A program made the position numbers and the translations under genes. A model generated the notes under the pieces. It worked only from the letters and a program-made list of their open reading frames with translations. It was not told where the DNA came from and ran no database searches. Below are positions 8,004-17,421 of a stretch of DNA of 64,000 bases, piece after piece (the first letter of the stretch is position 1; every line of letters begins with the position of its first letter). This stretch comes from Carboxydothermus pertinax. Lineage in GTDB: Bacteria > Bacillota > Z-2901 > Carboxydothermales > Carboxydothermaceae. The stretch is taken from the NCBI RefSeq assembly GCF_001950255.1, contig NZ_BDJK01000020.1, forward strand, positions 78,666 through 142,665, given 5' to 3'.

Positions 8004-8855
8004 TTTGGCGACTAAGTAGGCGCCAAGTAACACCAGCACACCCCCGGCGATTTGCCCGGGGGTTAATTTTTCGGCAAACAAGAGGGCAGCACATATTACG
8101 GTAACTACCGGTTCAAACATGCTGATAATCGAAGCCTTTGCCGGCCCTAAAAGCTCAATTCCCCTGAAAAAAGTAAACATCGCCAGCAAAGTGGAAAACG
8201 CCACAATCCCGGCAATTGAAAACCAAACCCTAGAAGACGGCAGCAAATCAAGGGTACCGCTAAATCCTCCCACCACTAAAAAACAAACCGCCGCAAACAC
8301 GGCGATAAAACTACTGGCAGTAATCGCCGGAATCTCTCTCAGCACCTTTTTCCCCAGGGTAATATATACCGAGTAAACTAAAGCTGTCGCCAGGGCAAAA
8401 AATACCCCCAGGGGATTTAGTTTCCCGCTGATATTTCCTATTACTAAAATAAGTCCCCCAAACGCTAAAATAACCGCAATTAAGCCTTTTGCCCCAAGGT
8501 GGTCTTTATAAACGATACTCGCCAGCACCGCCACCAGCGCCGGGTAAGTATAAAAAATTAATGACGTAAGTGAAGCTGAAATGTATTTCACCGCCATGAA
8601 GAAAAAGCTTGACTGCATCGTATATAAAACGCCCATTGCTAACACATAAAAAATTTCTTTTTTAGTAATGCCAAATCCTTTATGGACATAGTAGTTATAG
8701 GCTTGAAAGATAAGTCCCGCCCAGAAAAACCGCCAGAAAAGTATGGTAAAAGGCGTTGCCCCGTCTTTATAGGCAAATACTGCAAAAATCGGCAAAAGGC
8801 CAAAACCCGCTGCCGATAAAAAGGTAAGCCCTACCCCCCGGTAATACTGATTCAT
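7998..8855 (-). CDS. EamA/DMT-family transporter
   Basis: A 285-residue integral membrane protein with ten predicted helices arranged as two EamA repeats, typical of drug/metabolite exporters. The start is ATG 8855, with GGGGGAG 8 bases upstream; the longer TTG start at 8870 would put the ribosome-binding site inside the gene. Substrate unknown. The final codons and stop lie in a copy of the dispersed repeat. It stands between fragments on both sides. Confidence 0.85.
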   Translation of the reverse strand: MNQYYRGVGLTFLSAAGFGLLPIFAVFAYKDGATPFTILFWRFFWAGLIFQAYNYYVHKGFGITKKEIFYVLAMGVLYTMQSSFFFMAVKYISASLTSLIFYTYPALVAVLASIVYKDHLGAKGLIAVILAFGGLILVIGNISGKLNPLGVFFALATALVYSVYITLGKKVLREIPAITASSFIAVFAAVCFLVVGGFSGTLDLLPSSRVWFSIAGIVAFSTLLAMFTFFRGIELLGPAKASIISMFEPVVTVICAALLFAEKLTPGQIAGGVLVLLGAYLVAKR

Positions 8856-8876
8856 TTCCCACTCCCCCAAATTTTT

Positions 8877-9192
8877 TTACCTTGTCTTGGATGCTTCAAT
8901 TAACTCTTTGGAAAAACCTTCTTTTACTAAAGATAATAAAACTTTCACTGCGTTTATTCTTCTTCCCCAATACTTTTTGAGCTTTGGCCAGTAATTCGGT
9001 ATAAGTTTCATAACCTACTTTGCGGTCCCAGTATTTGCATCCACTAACTATATTAATTTCCGATTGTTTATCCCACCACTTTCCTATTTTTGTATAAACA
9101 CAGTTTAAAGTACCTTGCTTAACTAAATGCCAAAGTAGTTGCTGGCAAAATAATACTGGGTTTTGATTCCCCGGGCCATTTGGTAAAGGCAA
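8877..9192 (-). pseudogene. DUF234-type ATPase, degraded C-terminal remnant
   Basis: The frame reads KIGKWWDKQSEINIVS, GCKYWDRKVGYETYTELL and then FSK, the pattern of the DUF234 nuclease-like C-terminal domain (GxWWD, EIDIVA, ECKW, LFSKxGF) of archaeal-type AAA ATPases. A piece is missing between INIVS and GCKYW, and a frameshift in an A-rich run near 8930 separates FSK from its natural continuation EGFSKELIEASKTR, which ends at 8877. The whole ATPase domain is absent. Comparison is from family memory. Confidence 0.6.
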
Positions 9193-9301
9193 TATCCCGG
9201 TTTAGTCCTGGTGCTATATTTTGCCCAATTAAAGCCGCTTCCATCGGTATGGTACCCGAGCCGTAAAAAGGATTAGCCAGTGCCCGGTCCTTCAGCCAGG
9301 A
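9172..9301 (-). pseudogene. RNA (guanine-N2) methylase fragment (RlmL/YpsC-type)
   Basis: A short frame contains NPFYGSGTIPMEAALIGQNI and APGLNRDIAFTKWP, matching the DPFCGSGTxxIEAA SAM/target motif and following PGxxRxFAxxxW segment of the YpsC/RlmL family. The catalytic-type D/NPFCGSG is altered (Cys to Tyr) and the THUMP domain and the remaining methylase fold are gone. It abuts the DUF234 remnant and overlaps the end of the downstream-oriented MFS gene. Confidence 0.6.
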
Positions 9302-9320
9302 GTAGCAATTAAGTTTAATT

Positions 9321-10562
9321 TCACAGGTTTTCCCTCCAGTTATTATTTTTTCTTTCATAATGATTTAAAGATAAAACTGCAAACGCCGCCATTAAAACCA
9401 GCACCCCTGAAAAAAGCCAAAGAACCTTTAGACCAAAAACACTGGCCACTGCCCCCATCACCACAGGCCCTGCGGAAAAACCGGCCCGGGACATAATGTG
9501 GAGAAAAGCATTGACCCGCCCCCGGTGGGTAGTGGGAGTGCGGTCCGAAATATAGACATTAACGGTCACCGCTCCCGCCACCTCGCCGGCAGTCCAAATA
9601 AAGGCCGAAATTAAAAGCCAGAGATAACTTTTCACAAAAGCAAGCATACCAAAACCAAGAGCATAAAGAAGCCCCGAGACATATACCGCTGTTAAAGGCT
9701 CCCGGTGCTCAAAGATTTTGGTAAGGGGCCAGGTTAACAGTACCACTCCAAGGCCGTTTACTGCCATTAAACTTCCTAAAACCTTAGCTCCTTTTAACTC
9801 CCCAAAAAGATCCGTTACCGTTAAAGACATACCAAAGGTCGATTGCACATACACAAAAGAATAAATAAGCCAGATCAAAGAAAAGAAAAATAAGGATGGT
9901 CTTTGCCGTAAAACCTCCAAAAGTCCACCCTCCACCGGTGCTTCCAAAGAACTTTCCTCGGAAGAGGGGATATCCGGCTCCTCTACAAAGAGAGCGGAAA
10001 GGGCAGCTGACAACAGGCAAAAAAAGGCATTACCCAGGAAAATTACCTTTATCCCGTAGGCATAAAGAAACCCCGCCAAAAGAGGGCCTAAGGCAAAACC
10101 AATATTTACCCCAAGATAAGTTAAAGAAAAGGCCCGAATCCTTTCTTCTCCCCGGGTTAGGTCAGTAATAAGCGCCCGGCTTACCGGTTGTATTCCTCCC
10201 CAGAAAAATCCTGAGATGACTACAAAGAAAGCCACCTCATAGGGGCCAGGCATAAACGCCGCCGGAATAAACAATAAACCGGCAAACCCTTGAAAAATTA
10301 CGAGGACTTTTTTCCGGCCTATTTTATCGGCAATCTTCCCGGCAAAAGCTGCTCCTGGTAATTGAAACAAAATAGCTAACGTAACTATTAACCCAGCCTT
10401 TTCCGCTCCCAGTCCCAGTTTCTGGGTAAAAAGCATGGTTAAAAAAGGCCAGACAAAATTACCCATATTATTAACAATATTGGCTATAAACAAAACATAA
10501 ATGCTTTTGGGAAGGCCACTGTATATCTTCAAGCTTCTTTTTATGGAAATTGCTATCTGCAA
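9321..10562 (-). CDS. MFS transporter (DHA1-type exporter)
   Basis: A 413-residue major-facilitator protein with 12 predicted helices. The loop 2-3 signature is visible (GKIADKIGRKKVLV, near residues 75-88). It resembles MdtH/YfkF-type multidrug exporters; substrate unknown. Its last about 12 residues (ERKNNNWRENL) are hydrophilic and run into the methylase fragment, so the C-terminus may not be original. Central loop (residues 195-215) is acidic. Confidence 0.85.
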   Translation of the reverse strand: MQIAISIKRSLKIYSGLPKSIYVLFIANIVNNMGNFVWPFLTMLFTQKLGLGAEKAGLIVTLAILFQLPGAAFAGKIADKIGRKKVLVIFQGFAGLLFIPAAFMPGPYEVAFFVVISGFFWGGIQPVSRALITDLTRGEERIRAFSLTYLGVNIGFALGPLLAGFLYAYGIKVIFLGNAFFCLLSAALSALFVEEPDIPSSEESSLEAPVEGGLLEVLRQRPSLFFFSLIWLIYSFVYVQSTFGMSLTVTDLFGELKGAKVLGSLMAVNGLGVVLLTWPLTKIFEHREPLTAVYVSGLLYALGFGMLAFVKSYLWLLISAFIWTAGEVAGAVTVNVYISDRTPTTHRGRVNAFLHIMSRAGFSAGPVVMGAVASVFGLKVLWLFSGVLVLMAAFAVLSLNHYERKNNNWRENL

Positions 10563-10610
10563 ACTCCCCTCTCCCCTCTCTCCAGTAAATTACCAATTAA
10601 TTATATTACA

Positions 10611-10725
10611 TCAGGTCTTTTTATACAAATACACGAACCAGTAAACAGGCCCCACCAAAAAGCCTCCGCCAATAATATTCCCAATTGTTACCGGAATTAA
10701 GTTTTTTAAAACAAAATTTCTCCAG
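10611..10725 (-). pseudogene. Formate/nitrite transporter (FNT) C-terminal fragment
   Basis: A minus-strand frame reads NFVLKNLIPVTIGNIIGG and then GFLVGPVYWFVYLYKK, ending at the stop at 10611. This is the last helix of FocA/NirC channels, including the conserved NLIPVTxGNIxGG motif. The preceding five helices are missing. Confidence 0.7.
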
Positions 10726-10751
10726 GGCCAGGAACAACTTCTGGCCTTTTA

Positions 10752-10923
10752 ATGAAAATCGCAATACCCCGCACCTTTACTGTAAAAAAATTATTAGACC
10801 ATCCCCCTTTCGGCTATGCATTTCTTTTATTTAGGCACTGCGGTCGGGGTTAGCCTCTATCTTTTAAATCTTCCGATGCCGTTTAACTTAAAAAAACTTT
10901 TATATTTAAAAGGTATTCATTAA
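10752..10923 (+). pseudogene. Small frameshifted membrane-protein remnant
   Basis: ATG 10752 opens MKIAIPRTFTVKKLLDHPPF then GYAFLLF; one base extra near 10830 sends it to a stop, while the next frame continues GTAVGVSLYLLNLPMPFNLK and ends at 10923. Together they make a 57-residue protein with one or two membrane helices. I do not recognise the family. Confidence 0.35.
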
Positions 10924-10986
10924 CTTAAAGCGAATACAATAGTGTAAATATTCATAATTTTATGTATTCTAAAGGGAGGGAAACTT

Positions 10987-12114
10987 ATGGGACATCTTGG
11001 TTTTTCTAAAGAAGAAGTATTTAAAGCTTTAGCTAAAAGGCTTCATAAAAATCCAGTTGGAGCTCCCTACTCGGAAACCTTAATGAAAATTTTAAAAACT
11101 CTCTACACCGAGCAGGAAGCGGAAATAGGAAGTAAATTCCCCGGTGGCTTTGTCACCATCGATAAGCTTTCTGCAGCTACCGGCATTGAAACCACCGAGT
11201 TAAAAGAATATTTGGAAAACATGGCCAATAAAGGCCTGGTAATTGACGCAGTACGTAAGGGCGAAACTTACTATATGTTAACCCCCACCGTTGTGGGCTT
11301 TTTTGAGTACACTTTTATGCGGGTAGATCCCAATCTTCCCTTAAAAGATTTAGCCGAGCTTTTTGAAGCTTATCACCACGAACCGGGTGTCCCCGAAGAG
11401 TTTTTCGGAAGTCCCACTAAAATGTTTCGGGCGCTTCCCTATGAAGAAGCTATCGCTGATGAGGTAAAAACCGAGATTGTTTCTTTTGAGCGAGCCACCG
11501 AAATTGTCAAAACTGCCGGCGGCGGAGCACTCACCTTATGTTATTGTCGCCACCAGCAGGAGCACCTCGGCAAAACCTGCCAGGTCAATGCCCCGGTAGA
11601 AGATATTTGTATATCCTTAGGTGGTGCCGCCGACTGGCTTATCCGCCGGGGCTTTGCCCGTCCGGCAACTGTTGATGAGCTTTTGGAGGTTCTTGCTAAA
11701 TCCAAAGAACTTGGCTTAGTTCATTCGGTGGACAACGTCCAAAATAAGCCAGCCTATATTTGTAACTGCTGCGGCTGTTGCTGCGGGGTTTTAAGGGCAA
11801 TAAACGAACATCAGGTAATGTCTATTGAGCCTTCAAGCTTTATCTTAAGTATTGAGGAGGTAAAATGTATCGGCTGCGGAAGCTGTGTCAAAAGATGTCA
11901 GGTTCATGCTTTATCTTTAGTTGAACAAGAGCCGGGCAACCCCAAAAGTAAAAAAGCGGTCTTAAATAAAGACCAGTGCCTTGGCTGCGGTGTCTGTGTC
12001 TCGGCCTGCAAAAAAGACGCCTTATCCCTGGTAAAAAGGGGCACTACTCCCAACGTCCCCAAAGATAAAAAAGAGCAAATGAACCTTATCGCCCAGGAAA
12101 AAGGGCGACTGTAA
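10987..12114 (+). CDS. Winged-helix plus 2[4Fe-4S] ferredoxin-domain protein
   Basis: A 375-residue cytoplasmic iron-sulfur protein. The N-terminal about 90 residues look like a winged-helix fold (IDKLSAATGIETTELKEYL...KGLVIDAVRKGETYYML). The middle holds cysteine motifs CYCRHQQEHLGKTC and CNCCGCCCGVL, and the C-terminus two classic ferredoxin motifs CIGCGSCVKRCQ (about residue 294) and CLGCGVCVSACK (about 331). Proteins of this design occur in anaerobes and are annotated only as 4Fe-4S binding proteins; electron transfer or redox sensing are both possible. GGGAGGG precedes ATG 10987. No neighbour in an operon. Confidence 0.75.
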   Translation: MGHLGFSKEEVFKALAKRLHKNPVGAPYSETLMKILKTLYTEQEAEIGSKFPGGFVTIDKLSAATGIETTELKEYLENMANKGLVIDAVRKGETYYMLTPTVVGFFEYTFMRVDPNLPLKDLAELFEAYHHEPGVPEEFFGSPTKMFRALPYEEAIADEVKTEIVSFERATEIVKTAGGGALTLCYCRHQQEHLGKTCQVNAPVEDICISLGGAADWLIRRGFARPATVDELLEVLAKSKELGLVHSVDNVQNKPAYICNCCGCCCGVLRAINEHQVMSIEPSSFILSIEEVKCIGCGSCVKRCQVHALSLVEQEPGNPKSKKAVLNKDQCLGCGVCVSACKKDALSLVKRGTTPNVPKDKKEQMNLIAQEKGRL

Positions 12115-12237
12115 ATAGTGATAGGTAATCGGTCGTCGGTGGTCGGTTTTAAATCTTTTTAATGGGTTTTTGTTATTTACATTTTTACCCAAATGTGATA
12201 TCATTTTAATATAATCTTAATATCGGGAGGGGTTATA

Positions 12238-13134
12238 ATGCAAGAAAAAAGGGTATGGAAAGCTAATGGTTATCTAGGTCTTTTCTTAACGCTAATTTTC
12301 TTTATCCTGGCAGTTATTTTTTTTATTAACAACGTACTGCAAATTTCTGGTATCCATCCCTTTCTACCGTTTAATCTTTTTCCCATTGGCTGGTACTTAG
12401 CAGCAATATTCTTTCTTTTAGGCATCACTTTAGCTTCAGGTCTTACCATCGTTCAGCCCAATTTGGGAGTTGTAGTAATTTTCTTTGGCGATTACAAAGG
12501 TACTATCCGGGAAAGTGGCTTCTTCTTAACTCTCCCTTTTTCGAGCCGCAAAAAAGTCTCCCTGCGGGTCCGAAACTTTAACAGTACCAAACTAAAGGTA
12601 AATGATGTCGATGGAAACCCGGTGGAAATCGCGGCGGTGGTAGTATTTAAAGTAATCGACACCGCCAAAGCAGTTTTTGATGTGGAAGATTACGAAAAAT
12701 TTGTGGAAATCCAGAGTGAAACTGCGCTAAGACATGTGGCTTCTAAATACCCCTATGATAATTTTGTAGAAGAAGGAATTTCGCTGCGGGGAAATTCCGA
12801 TGTAGTCGCTAAGGAGCTAGCCAGTGAACTTCAGGATAGGCTTCAAGTTGCCGGAGTCGAAGTATTAGAAGCAAGGCTTACCCATTTAGCTTACGCCACC
12901 GAAATTGCCCAGGCGATGCTTCAACGCCAGCAAGCTTCCGCTATCTTGGCCGCCCGGCAGAAAATCGTAGAAGGAGCGGTAGGCATGGTGCAGATGGCAA
13001 TTGAACGGTTAGAAAAAGACGCCAATATCTCCTTAGATGAAGAAAGAAAGGCGCAAATGATTAATAATCTAATGGTTGCTATCGTCTCGGACCGCTCTGC
13101 CCAGCCGGTAATAAATACCGGAACGATTTATTAA
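12238..13134 (+). CDS. SPFH/band 7 domain membrane protein
   Basis: A 298-residue stomatin/flotillin-like protein. Two N-terminal hydrophobic segments (about residues 12-32 and 49-72) precede the band 7 domain (residues 75-260) with PNLGVVVIFFGDYKGTIRE near its beginning. It contains the usual Ala/Glu/Gln-rich helix (IAQAMLQRQQASAILAARQK). Such proteins form rings in membrane microdomains. GGGAGGGG precedes ATG 12238. It is followed 6 bases later by an Arc-like gene, an arrangement known in other Firmicutes. Confidence 0.88.
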   Translation: MQEKRVWKANGYLGLFLTLIFFILAVIFFINNVLQISGIHPFLPFNLFPIGWYLAAIFFLLGITLASGLTIVQPNLGVVVIFFGDYKGTIRESGFFLTLPFSSRKKVSLRVRNFNSTKLKVNDVDGNPVEIAAVVVFKVIDTAKAVFDVEDYEKFVEIQSETALRHVASKYPYDNFVEEGISLRGNSDVVAKELASELQDRLQVAGVEVLEARLTHLAYATEIAQAMLQRQQASAILAARQKIVEGAVGMVQMAIERLEKDANISLDEERKAQMINNLMVAIVSDRSAQPVINTGTIY

Positions 13135-13140
13135 AAAAGT

Positions 13141-13308
13141 ATGGCCAGGAAAAAAAGTTTTCCTCTAAGAATTGATCCTGCACTCTACGAAATCCTTGAA
13201 AAATGGGCAGCGGACGAGTTTCGCTCGGTAAATTCGCATATTGAGTACCTTTTAAGAGAAGCCGCCAAAAAAGCCGGAAGGTTAAAGAAAGAGGAAAAAA
13301 ATAAATGA
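13141..13308 (+). CDS. Arc-type small protein downstream of SPFH
   Basis: A 55-residue protein: [20 protein letters not shown] then [18 protein letters not shown], the ribbon-helix-helix pattern of Arc-family DNA-binding domains, with a basic tail. It begins ATG 13141, six bases after the SPFH stop, so the two are probably cotranscribed and may act together, for example as an autoregulator. Missed by length filters. Confidence 0.75.
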   Translation: MARKKSFPLRIDPALYEILEKWAADEFRSVNSHIEYLLREAAKKAGRLKKEEKNK

Positions 13309-13332
13309 TGTTAAAGTTGCCTTAAAAGTGGT

Positions 13333-14046
13333 CTAATCTCCAACCTCTAATTGGGCCCACCGACCACTAAATCTATACCCCACCCCCCAGATAGTTTCGA
13401 TGTATCTTGGGTTGGAGGGGTCTTTTTCTATCTTTTCCCGAAGTTTGCGCACATGCACCGTAACAGTGGATAGGTCCCCCAGGGAATCCATCCCCCAAAT
13501 TCGTTCAAATAATTCCTCTTTGCTAAATACCCGGTTAGGATGTTTTGCCAAAAACAGCAGTAAATCATACTCTTTACTCGTTAATATAACTTCTTTTTCT
13601 TCCACAAAAACCCGGCGTCCGGCAGTATCAATCACTAAACCCGGAAACTCCAATAAAGCCTGGTTTTTTCGCCCACCGGTCAGACGTTCATAGCGGGCAA
13701 TATGAGCTTTTACCCGGGCTACCAGCTCACTGGGACTAAAGGGTTTGGTGATATAATCATCCGCACCAAGACCCAATCCCCGGATTTTATCGATATCTTC
13801 TTTCCGGGCGGAAACCAATAAGACCGGTGTATCTTTTTGGGCCCTAATCGCCCGTAAAACCTCAAAGCCATCTATTCCGGGCAACATTAAGTCCAGTAAA
13901 ATTAAATGATAATCTTCTTCCAGGGCCTTTTTTTGCCCTTCATCACCTCTTACCGCTATCTCCGCGGAAAATCCAGCCGCTTCTAAGTAGTCCCTTTGCA
14001 GCTCAGCGATAGATTTATCGTCTTCTATAATCAACACCTTTTTCAT
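13333..14046 (-). CDS. OmpR/PhoB-family response regulator
   Basis: A 237-residue two-component regulator. The receiver domain (1-120) has the acidic pocket (EDD at 8-10), the phospho-acceptor Asp in LLDLMLPGIDG (about residue 52), and the conserved Lys of TKPFSP. The C-terminal winged helix (135-228) includes LTSKEYDLLLFLAKHP and the recognition helix around TVTVHVRKLREKIE. It overlaps the sensor kinase gene by 4 bases. The adjacent MacB-like efflux genes on the same strand are the likely targets. Confidence 0.93.
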   Translation of the reverse strand: MKKVLIIEDDKSIAELQRDYLEAAGFSAEIAVRGDEGQKKALEEDYHLILLDLMLPGIDGFEVLRAIRAQKDTPVLLVSARKEDIDKIRGLGLGADDYITKPFSPSELVARVKAHIARYERLTGGRKNQALLEFPGLVIDTAGRRVFVEEKEVILTSKEYDLLLFLAKHPNRVFSKEELFERIWGMDSLGDLSTVTVHVRKLREKIEKDPSNPRYIETIWGVGYRFSGRWAQLEVGD

Positions 14047-15500
14047 ACGCCTTCCCCCAATTTTTTTAAGGTAAAGGTAATGGTAGTCCCTTTCCCTAAA
14101 ACGCTTCTGGCCCAGATCTCGCCGCCGTGTTCTTCAATAATTTTCTGAGCAATCGATAGCCCCAGACCGGAGCCGGAAGTATTGGTTCTAGCCGGATCCA
14201 CCCGGTAAAAACGCTCAAAAATCTTTGGCAAAGCCGTATCACTAATCCCCGGGCCGTTATCAGCAATTTCTACCAATGCTCGGTTGTTGTCATCTTTTAC
14301 ATTTATGACCAGTTGAGGCTTATCCTTATCCATATATTTTACCGCATTATCCACAATATTGTTGATAACTCGTTTTAGTTTTTCCCGATCCGCTTGAACA
14401 AAAATTTCTTCTTTCGGCAAATTAAGCTTAAGCTCAATTCCCTTCTTACGTAAATCAAACTCCAGTTCTTCAGCAACATCCTCAAAATAGCGATTTAGGT
14501 TCACCTTTTCAAAATTAAAGGGTAGTTTTTTTAAATCAAGTTTGGAGAAAAGAAACAGTTCATCAATCAGTCCATCCACTTCCAACACTTTGCGGTAAAT
14601 GGTGTCAAGGTACCGGGATAGTTTTTCCGGGCTATCGGCTACCCCATCTCGTATCCCTTCCACGTAACCTTTAATTGCCGTAATTGGAGTCTTTAAATCG
14701 TGGGAGATGTTAGCTATAAGTTCCTTTCGGTTTTCTTCATACTGCTTTTTTATTTCTTCCGACTCTTTAAGCCTTTTCCGCATTTCCTCAAAAGAGACAA
14801 AAAGCTCCCCAATCTCATCTTTGGAGCCGTTTTTTACTGCATAATCGAGATTGCCGTTTTTAATCTGCTCTGCCGCCGTTTTTAATTGGGACAAAGGTTT
14901 TAAGATACTACGGGAAACGAAAAAAGTAAGGGTACCATTAGTTGCTACAAGGATAATTAAAAATATCACTAACATAGTAATGCTAAATCTTATCATAATT
15001 TTTCGAGCAACATCCATATCGGTAATAAAATATACACTGCCCGAAGTGTGATCCGGAAAATAGAAATCCACCTGTTTTAATAGATACCGTTTCCCATCCG
15101 GTCCCTGGATTGCCCCTTCCTCTTCCGGATTACCGAAAGTAGGTAAGCGCTTAAAAAGCTCTTCCTCCCGAACTTTCGGGGAAAGATAGATAAATTCATT
15201 TCCCTTTTTAACCGCAAGATAAGTTTGATGTTTTAAAAGCTCTTGCTGTTCTTTTACCCAAAAGCTTTGCTTAAAAGCAATTTCCGGTTCCTTTAAAATT
15301 TTCATTTTAATTTCATTTATCTTTTCCTGCCGTTCCTTAAAGACCTCCCGAAAAGCCAGGGGGCGGCGGGGAAGATTAAAAGCTTGACCGGCGTCTCCAA
15401 TATAAATTATCCCAACTAAATAGCTAACTACACCCGATAACAGCACCGGAATTATTAACATTGCCAAGTAAGATAATATAAGTCTTAGTTTTAAAGACAC
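14043..15500 (-). CDS. Sensor histidine kinase
   Basis: A 485-residue membrane kinase. Helix 1 (residues 7-30), an extracytoplasmic sensor region (about 35-165), helix 2 (about 170-193), a HAMP domain (195-245), the phospho-acceptor H-box ISHDLKTPITAIKGY (His about 267), and the ATPase N (NIVDNAVKYM) and G boxes (DNGPGIS, GSGLGLSIA). Start is GTG 15500 behind GAGGAGGG. It overlaps its regulator and lies 15 bases after the ABC permease gene, so all five genes may be one operon, probably sensing envelope stress or an antimicrobial. Confidence 0.93.
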   Translation of the reverse strand: MSLKLRLILSYLAMLIIPVLLSGVVSYLVGIIYIGDAGQAFNLPRRPLAFREVFKERQEKINEIKMKILKEPEIAFKQSFWVKEQQELLKHQTYLAVKKGNEFIYLSPKVREEELFKRLPTFGNPEEEGAIQGPDGKRYLLKQVDFYFPDHTSGSVYFITDMDVARKIMIRFSITMLVIFLIILVATNGTLTFFVSRSILKPLSQLKTAAEQIKNGNLDYAVKNGSKDEIGELFVSFEEMRKRLKESEEIKKQYEENRKELIANISHDLKTPITAIKGYVEGIRDGVADSPEKLSRYLDTIYRKVLEVDGLIDELFLFSKLDLKKLPFNFEKVNLNRYFEDVAEELEFDLRKKGIELKLNLPKEEIFVQADREKLKRVINNIVDNAVKYMDKDKPQLVINVKDDNNRALVEIADNGPGISDTALPKIFERFYRVDPARTNTSGSGLGLSIAQKIIEEHGGEIWARSVLGKGTTITFTLKKLGEGV

Positions 15501-15515
15501 CGGTCAGCCCTCCTC

Positions 15516-16718
15516 TTATTCGTAGCGTAGTGATTCAATAGGATCTAACTTGGCTGCTTTCCTTGCCGGGTAAATGCCAAAGAAAATACCCACTGCCGAT
15601 GAAAAGAGAATTACCCCTAAAGCTGCCGTCCAGGATAGAGCAGGAACAACCCCCATCATGTTGCCGACAATATTAGCCCCAACTATTCCAACAACCATCC
15701 CAATTATTCCACCAATTACCGAGATAATAATAGATTCCATTAAAAATTGTACTAAGATATCAGTAGTGGTCGCTCCAATAGCTTTTCTAATCCCGATTTC
15801 CTTGGTCCTTTCGGTAACCGACACCAGCATGATGTTCATAACACCAATGCCGCCCACCAAAAGGGAAATGGCTGCCACTGCGCCAATAAAAGCGGTGAAA
15901 ATTCCCAGCACGTGGTTAATTTGCTCTAATTGCTGCATCACGTTTTCTGCACTGTAGATGTCATTGCCGGCATTGTTATGCCGAGCTTCTAAGATCCGAA
16001 TAGCTGCATTGCCCGCTTCCTCTACCGCATCTTTGGAAGTAGCCATGATGGTCATGGAATCAAAGACAACTTCTTCCGAGAAAAGTCCTTCCAAAAAAGT
16101 CAGCGGTACCGTAACAAATACAGGCATATTATCACCGCCGCCAAAGGGTCCGGTAAAACCTTTGGCAACGCCAATAATAGTTACCTTTTTAGGATTGGCT
16201 GGAGGACCAATTTTTAAAGTATTACCTACCGCATCTTCGTAACCAAAAAGAGCCTTGGCGGCGTTATTATCAATTATCGCCACCGGCATTCCTTCGGTAA
16301 ACTCCCGTTCGTTAAAAAACCGTCCATAAAGGATTTCCACGTTATTAGTATAAAACGAATCCAGCGTTCCTCCCGAAATTACAGCCCGTTTGTTTTTCTG
16401 GTCAGTTATTGCCACCCCTTGCTTCTGAACCTCAATAGCGGCATATTTAACCGTTTCTACTTTTTCTTTAATCTTATCTAAATCAGCTAGGGTAAAATAA
16501 TCGGAAGCACTGGCTTTAGAGGTATCTACCTTAATCTTGACGCTGGCAACACCAATTTTTTCAAACTCCCCGGTAATAGCATTTTGCCCGCCCTGCCCCA
16601 GAGAGACAATCGCAATTACCGAGCTAATGCCAATAATTATACCCAGCATAGTTAAAAAAGTTCGCATTTTATTGGCTAAAATACTTTCTAATGCCATTTT
16701 TAGGCTTTCAATAATCAT
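15516..16718 (-). CDS. MacB-type ABC transporter permease
   Basis: A 400-residue permease of the MacB/FtsX family: one N-terminal helix (residues 14-36), a large extracytoplasmic MacB-PCD domain (about 40-265), and three C-terminal helices with the conserved NIMLVSVTERTKEIGIRKAI coupling segment. The start is ATG 16718 with AGGAGGG upstream. It exports peptides, lipoproteins or macrolides through a mechanotransmission mechanism. Its ATPase lies just upstream. Confidence 0.92.
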   Translation of the reverse strand: MIIESLKMALESILANKMRTFLTMLGIIIGISSVIAIVSLGQGGQNAITGEFEKIGVASVKIKVDTSKASASDYFTLADLDKIKEKVETVKYAAIEVQKQGVAITDQKNKRAVISGGTLDSFYTNNVEILYGRFFNEREFTEGMPVAIIDNNAAKALFGYEDAVGNTLKIGPPANPKKVTIIGVAKGFTGPFGGGDNMPVFVTVPLTFLEGLFSEEVVFDSMTIMATSKDAVEEAGNAAIRILEARHNNAGNDIYSAENVMQQLEQINHVLGIFTAFIGAVAAISLLVGGIGVMNIMLVSVTERTKEIGIRKAIGATTTDILVQFLMESIIISVIGGIIGMVVGIVGANIVGNMMGVVPALSWTAALGVILFSSAVGIFFGIYPARKAAKLDPIESLRYE

Positions 16719-16728
16719 AATAGCCCTC

Positions 16729-17421
16729 CTATAACACAATCCGGTTTAATACCGGTTCATCGGAAATAATCTCGCCATCGCGAAAACGCACTATCCTCTT
16801 GGTATGCTGGGCGATATCCGGCTCGTGGGTAACAATAATTATCGTAACCCCTTCATCATTTAACTTTTGAAAGATTTTCATTATTTCTTCCGAAGATTTA
16901 GAATCCAAGTTACCTGTTGGTTCATCGGCTAAAATCACCTTGGGCGAATTGATGATTGCCCTGGCAATTGCTACCCGCTGCTTTTCCCCACCGGATATCT
17001 CATTGGGATAATGCTTTATCCGGTGGGATAAGCCTACTTTAGAAAGAGCCTCTAAAGCTTTTTCACGCCGGACTTTCCCGGAAATACGGGCATAAACCAT
17101 GGGCAGCATAACATTGTCTAAAACCGTCATGCGGGGAATTAAATTAAACGCCTGAAAAACAAAGCCTATTTCCCGGTTTCTGATATAAGCTAATTCTCTA
17201 TCGGATAAAACCGAAACATCTCTACCATCTAAAAAATATTTTCCGGAAGTAGCCCTATCCAGTAGCCCTAAAATGTTCATCATTGTAGATTTGCCCGAAC
17301 CGGACGGACCCATAATGGCGGTAAACTCTCCCGCCTGAACTTTTAGATTTACCTTTTTTAGCGCCCGAAAGCGCTCTTTGCCTACTTCATATTCCTTAAC
17401 TACATCGATAAGCTCGATCAC
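16729..17421 (-). CDS. MacB-type ABC transporter ATPase
   Basis: A 230-residue ATPase of the LolD/MacB class. Walker [11 protein letters not shown] (about 39-48), Q-loop, signature [14 protein letters not shown], Walker [14 protein letters not shown], and switch His in IVTHEPD. It overlaps the adaptor gene by 4 bases and precedes the permease by 10. It powers the permease at 15516-16718. Confidence 0.95.
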   Translation of the reverse strand: MIELIDVVKEYEVGKERFRALKKVNLKVQAGEFTAIMGPSGSGKSTMMNILGLLDRATSGKYFLDGRDVSVLSDRELAYIRNREIGFVFQAFNLIPRMTVLDNVMLPMVYARISGKVRREKALEALSKVGLSHRIKHYPNEISGGEKQRVAIARAIINSPKVILADEPTGNLDSKSSEEIMKIFQKLNDEGVTIIIVTHEPDIAQHTKRIVRFRDGEIISDEPVLNRIVL

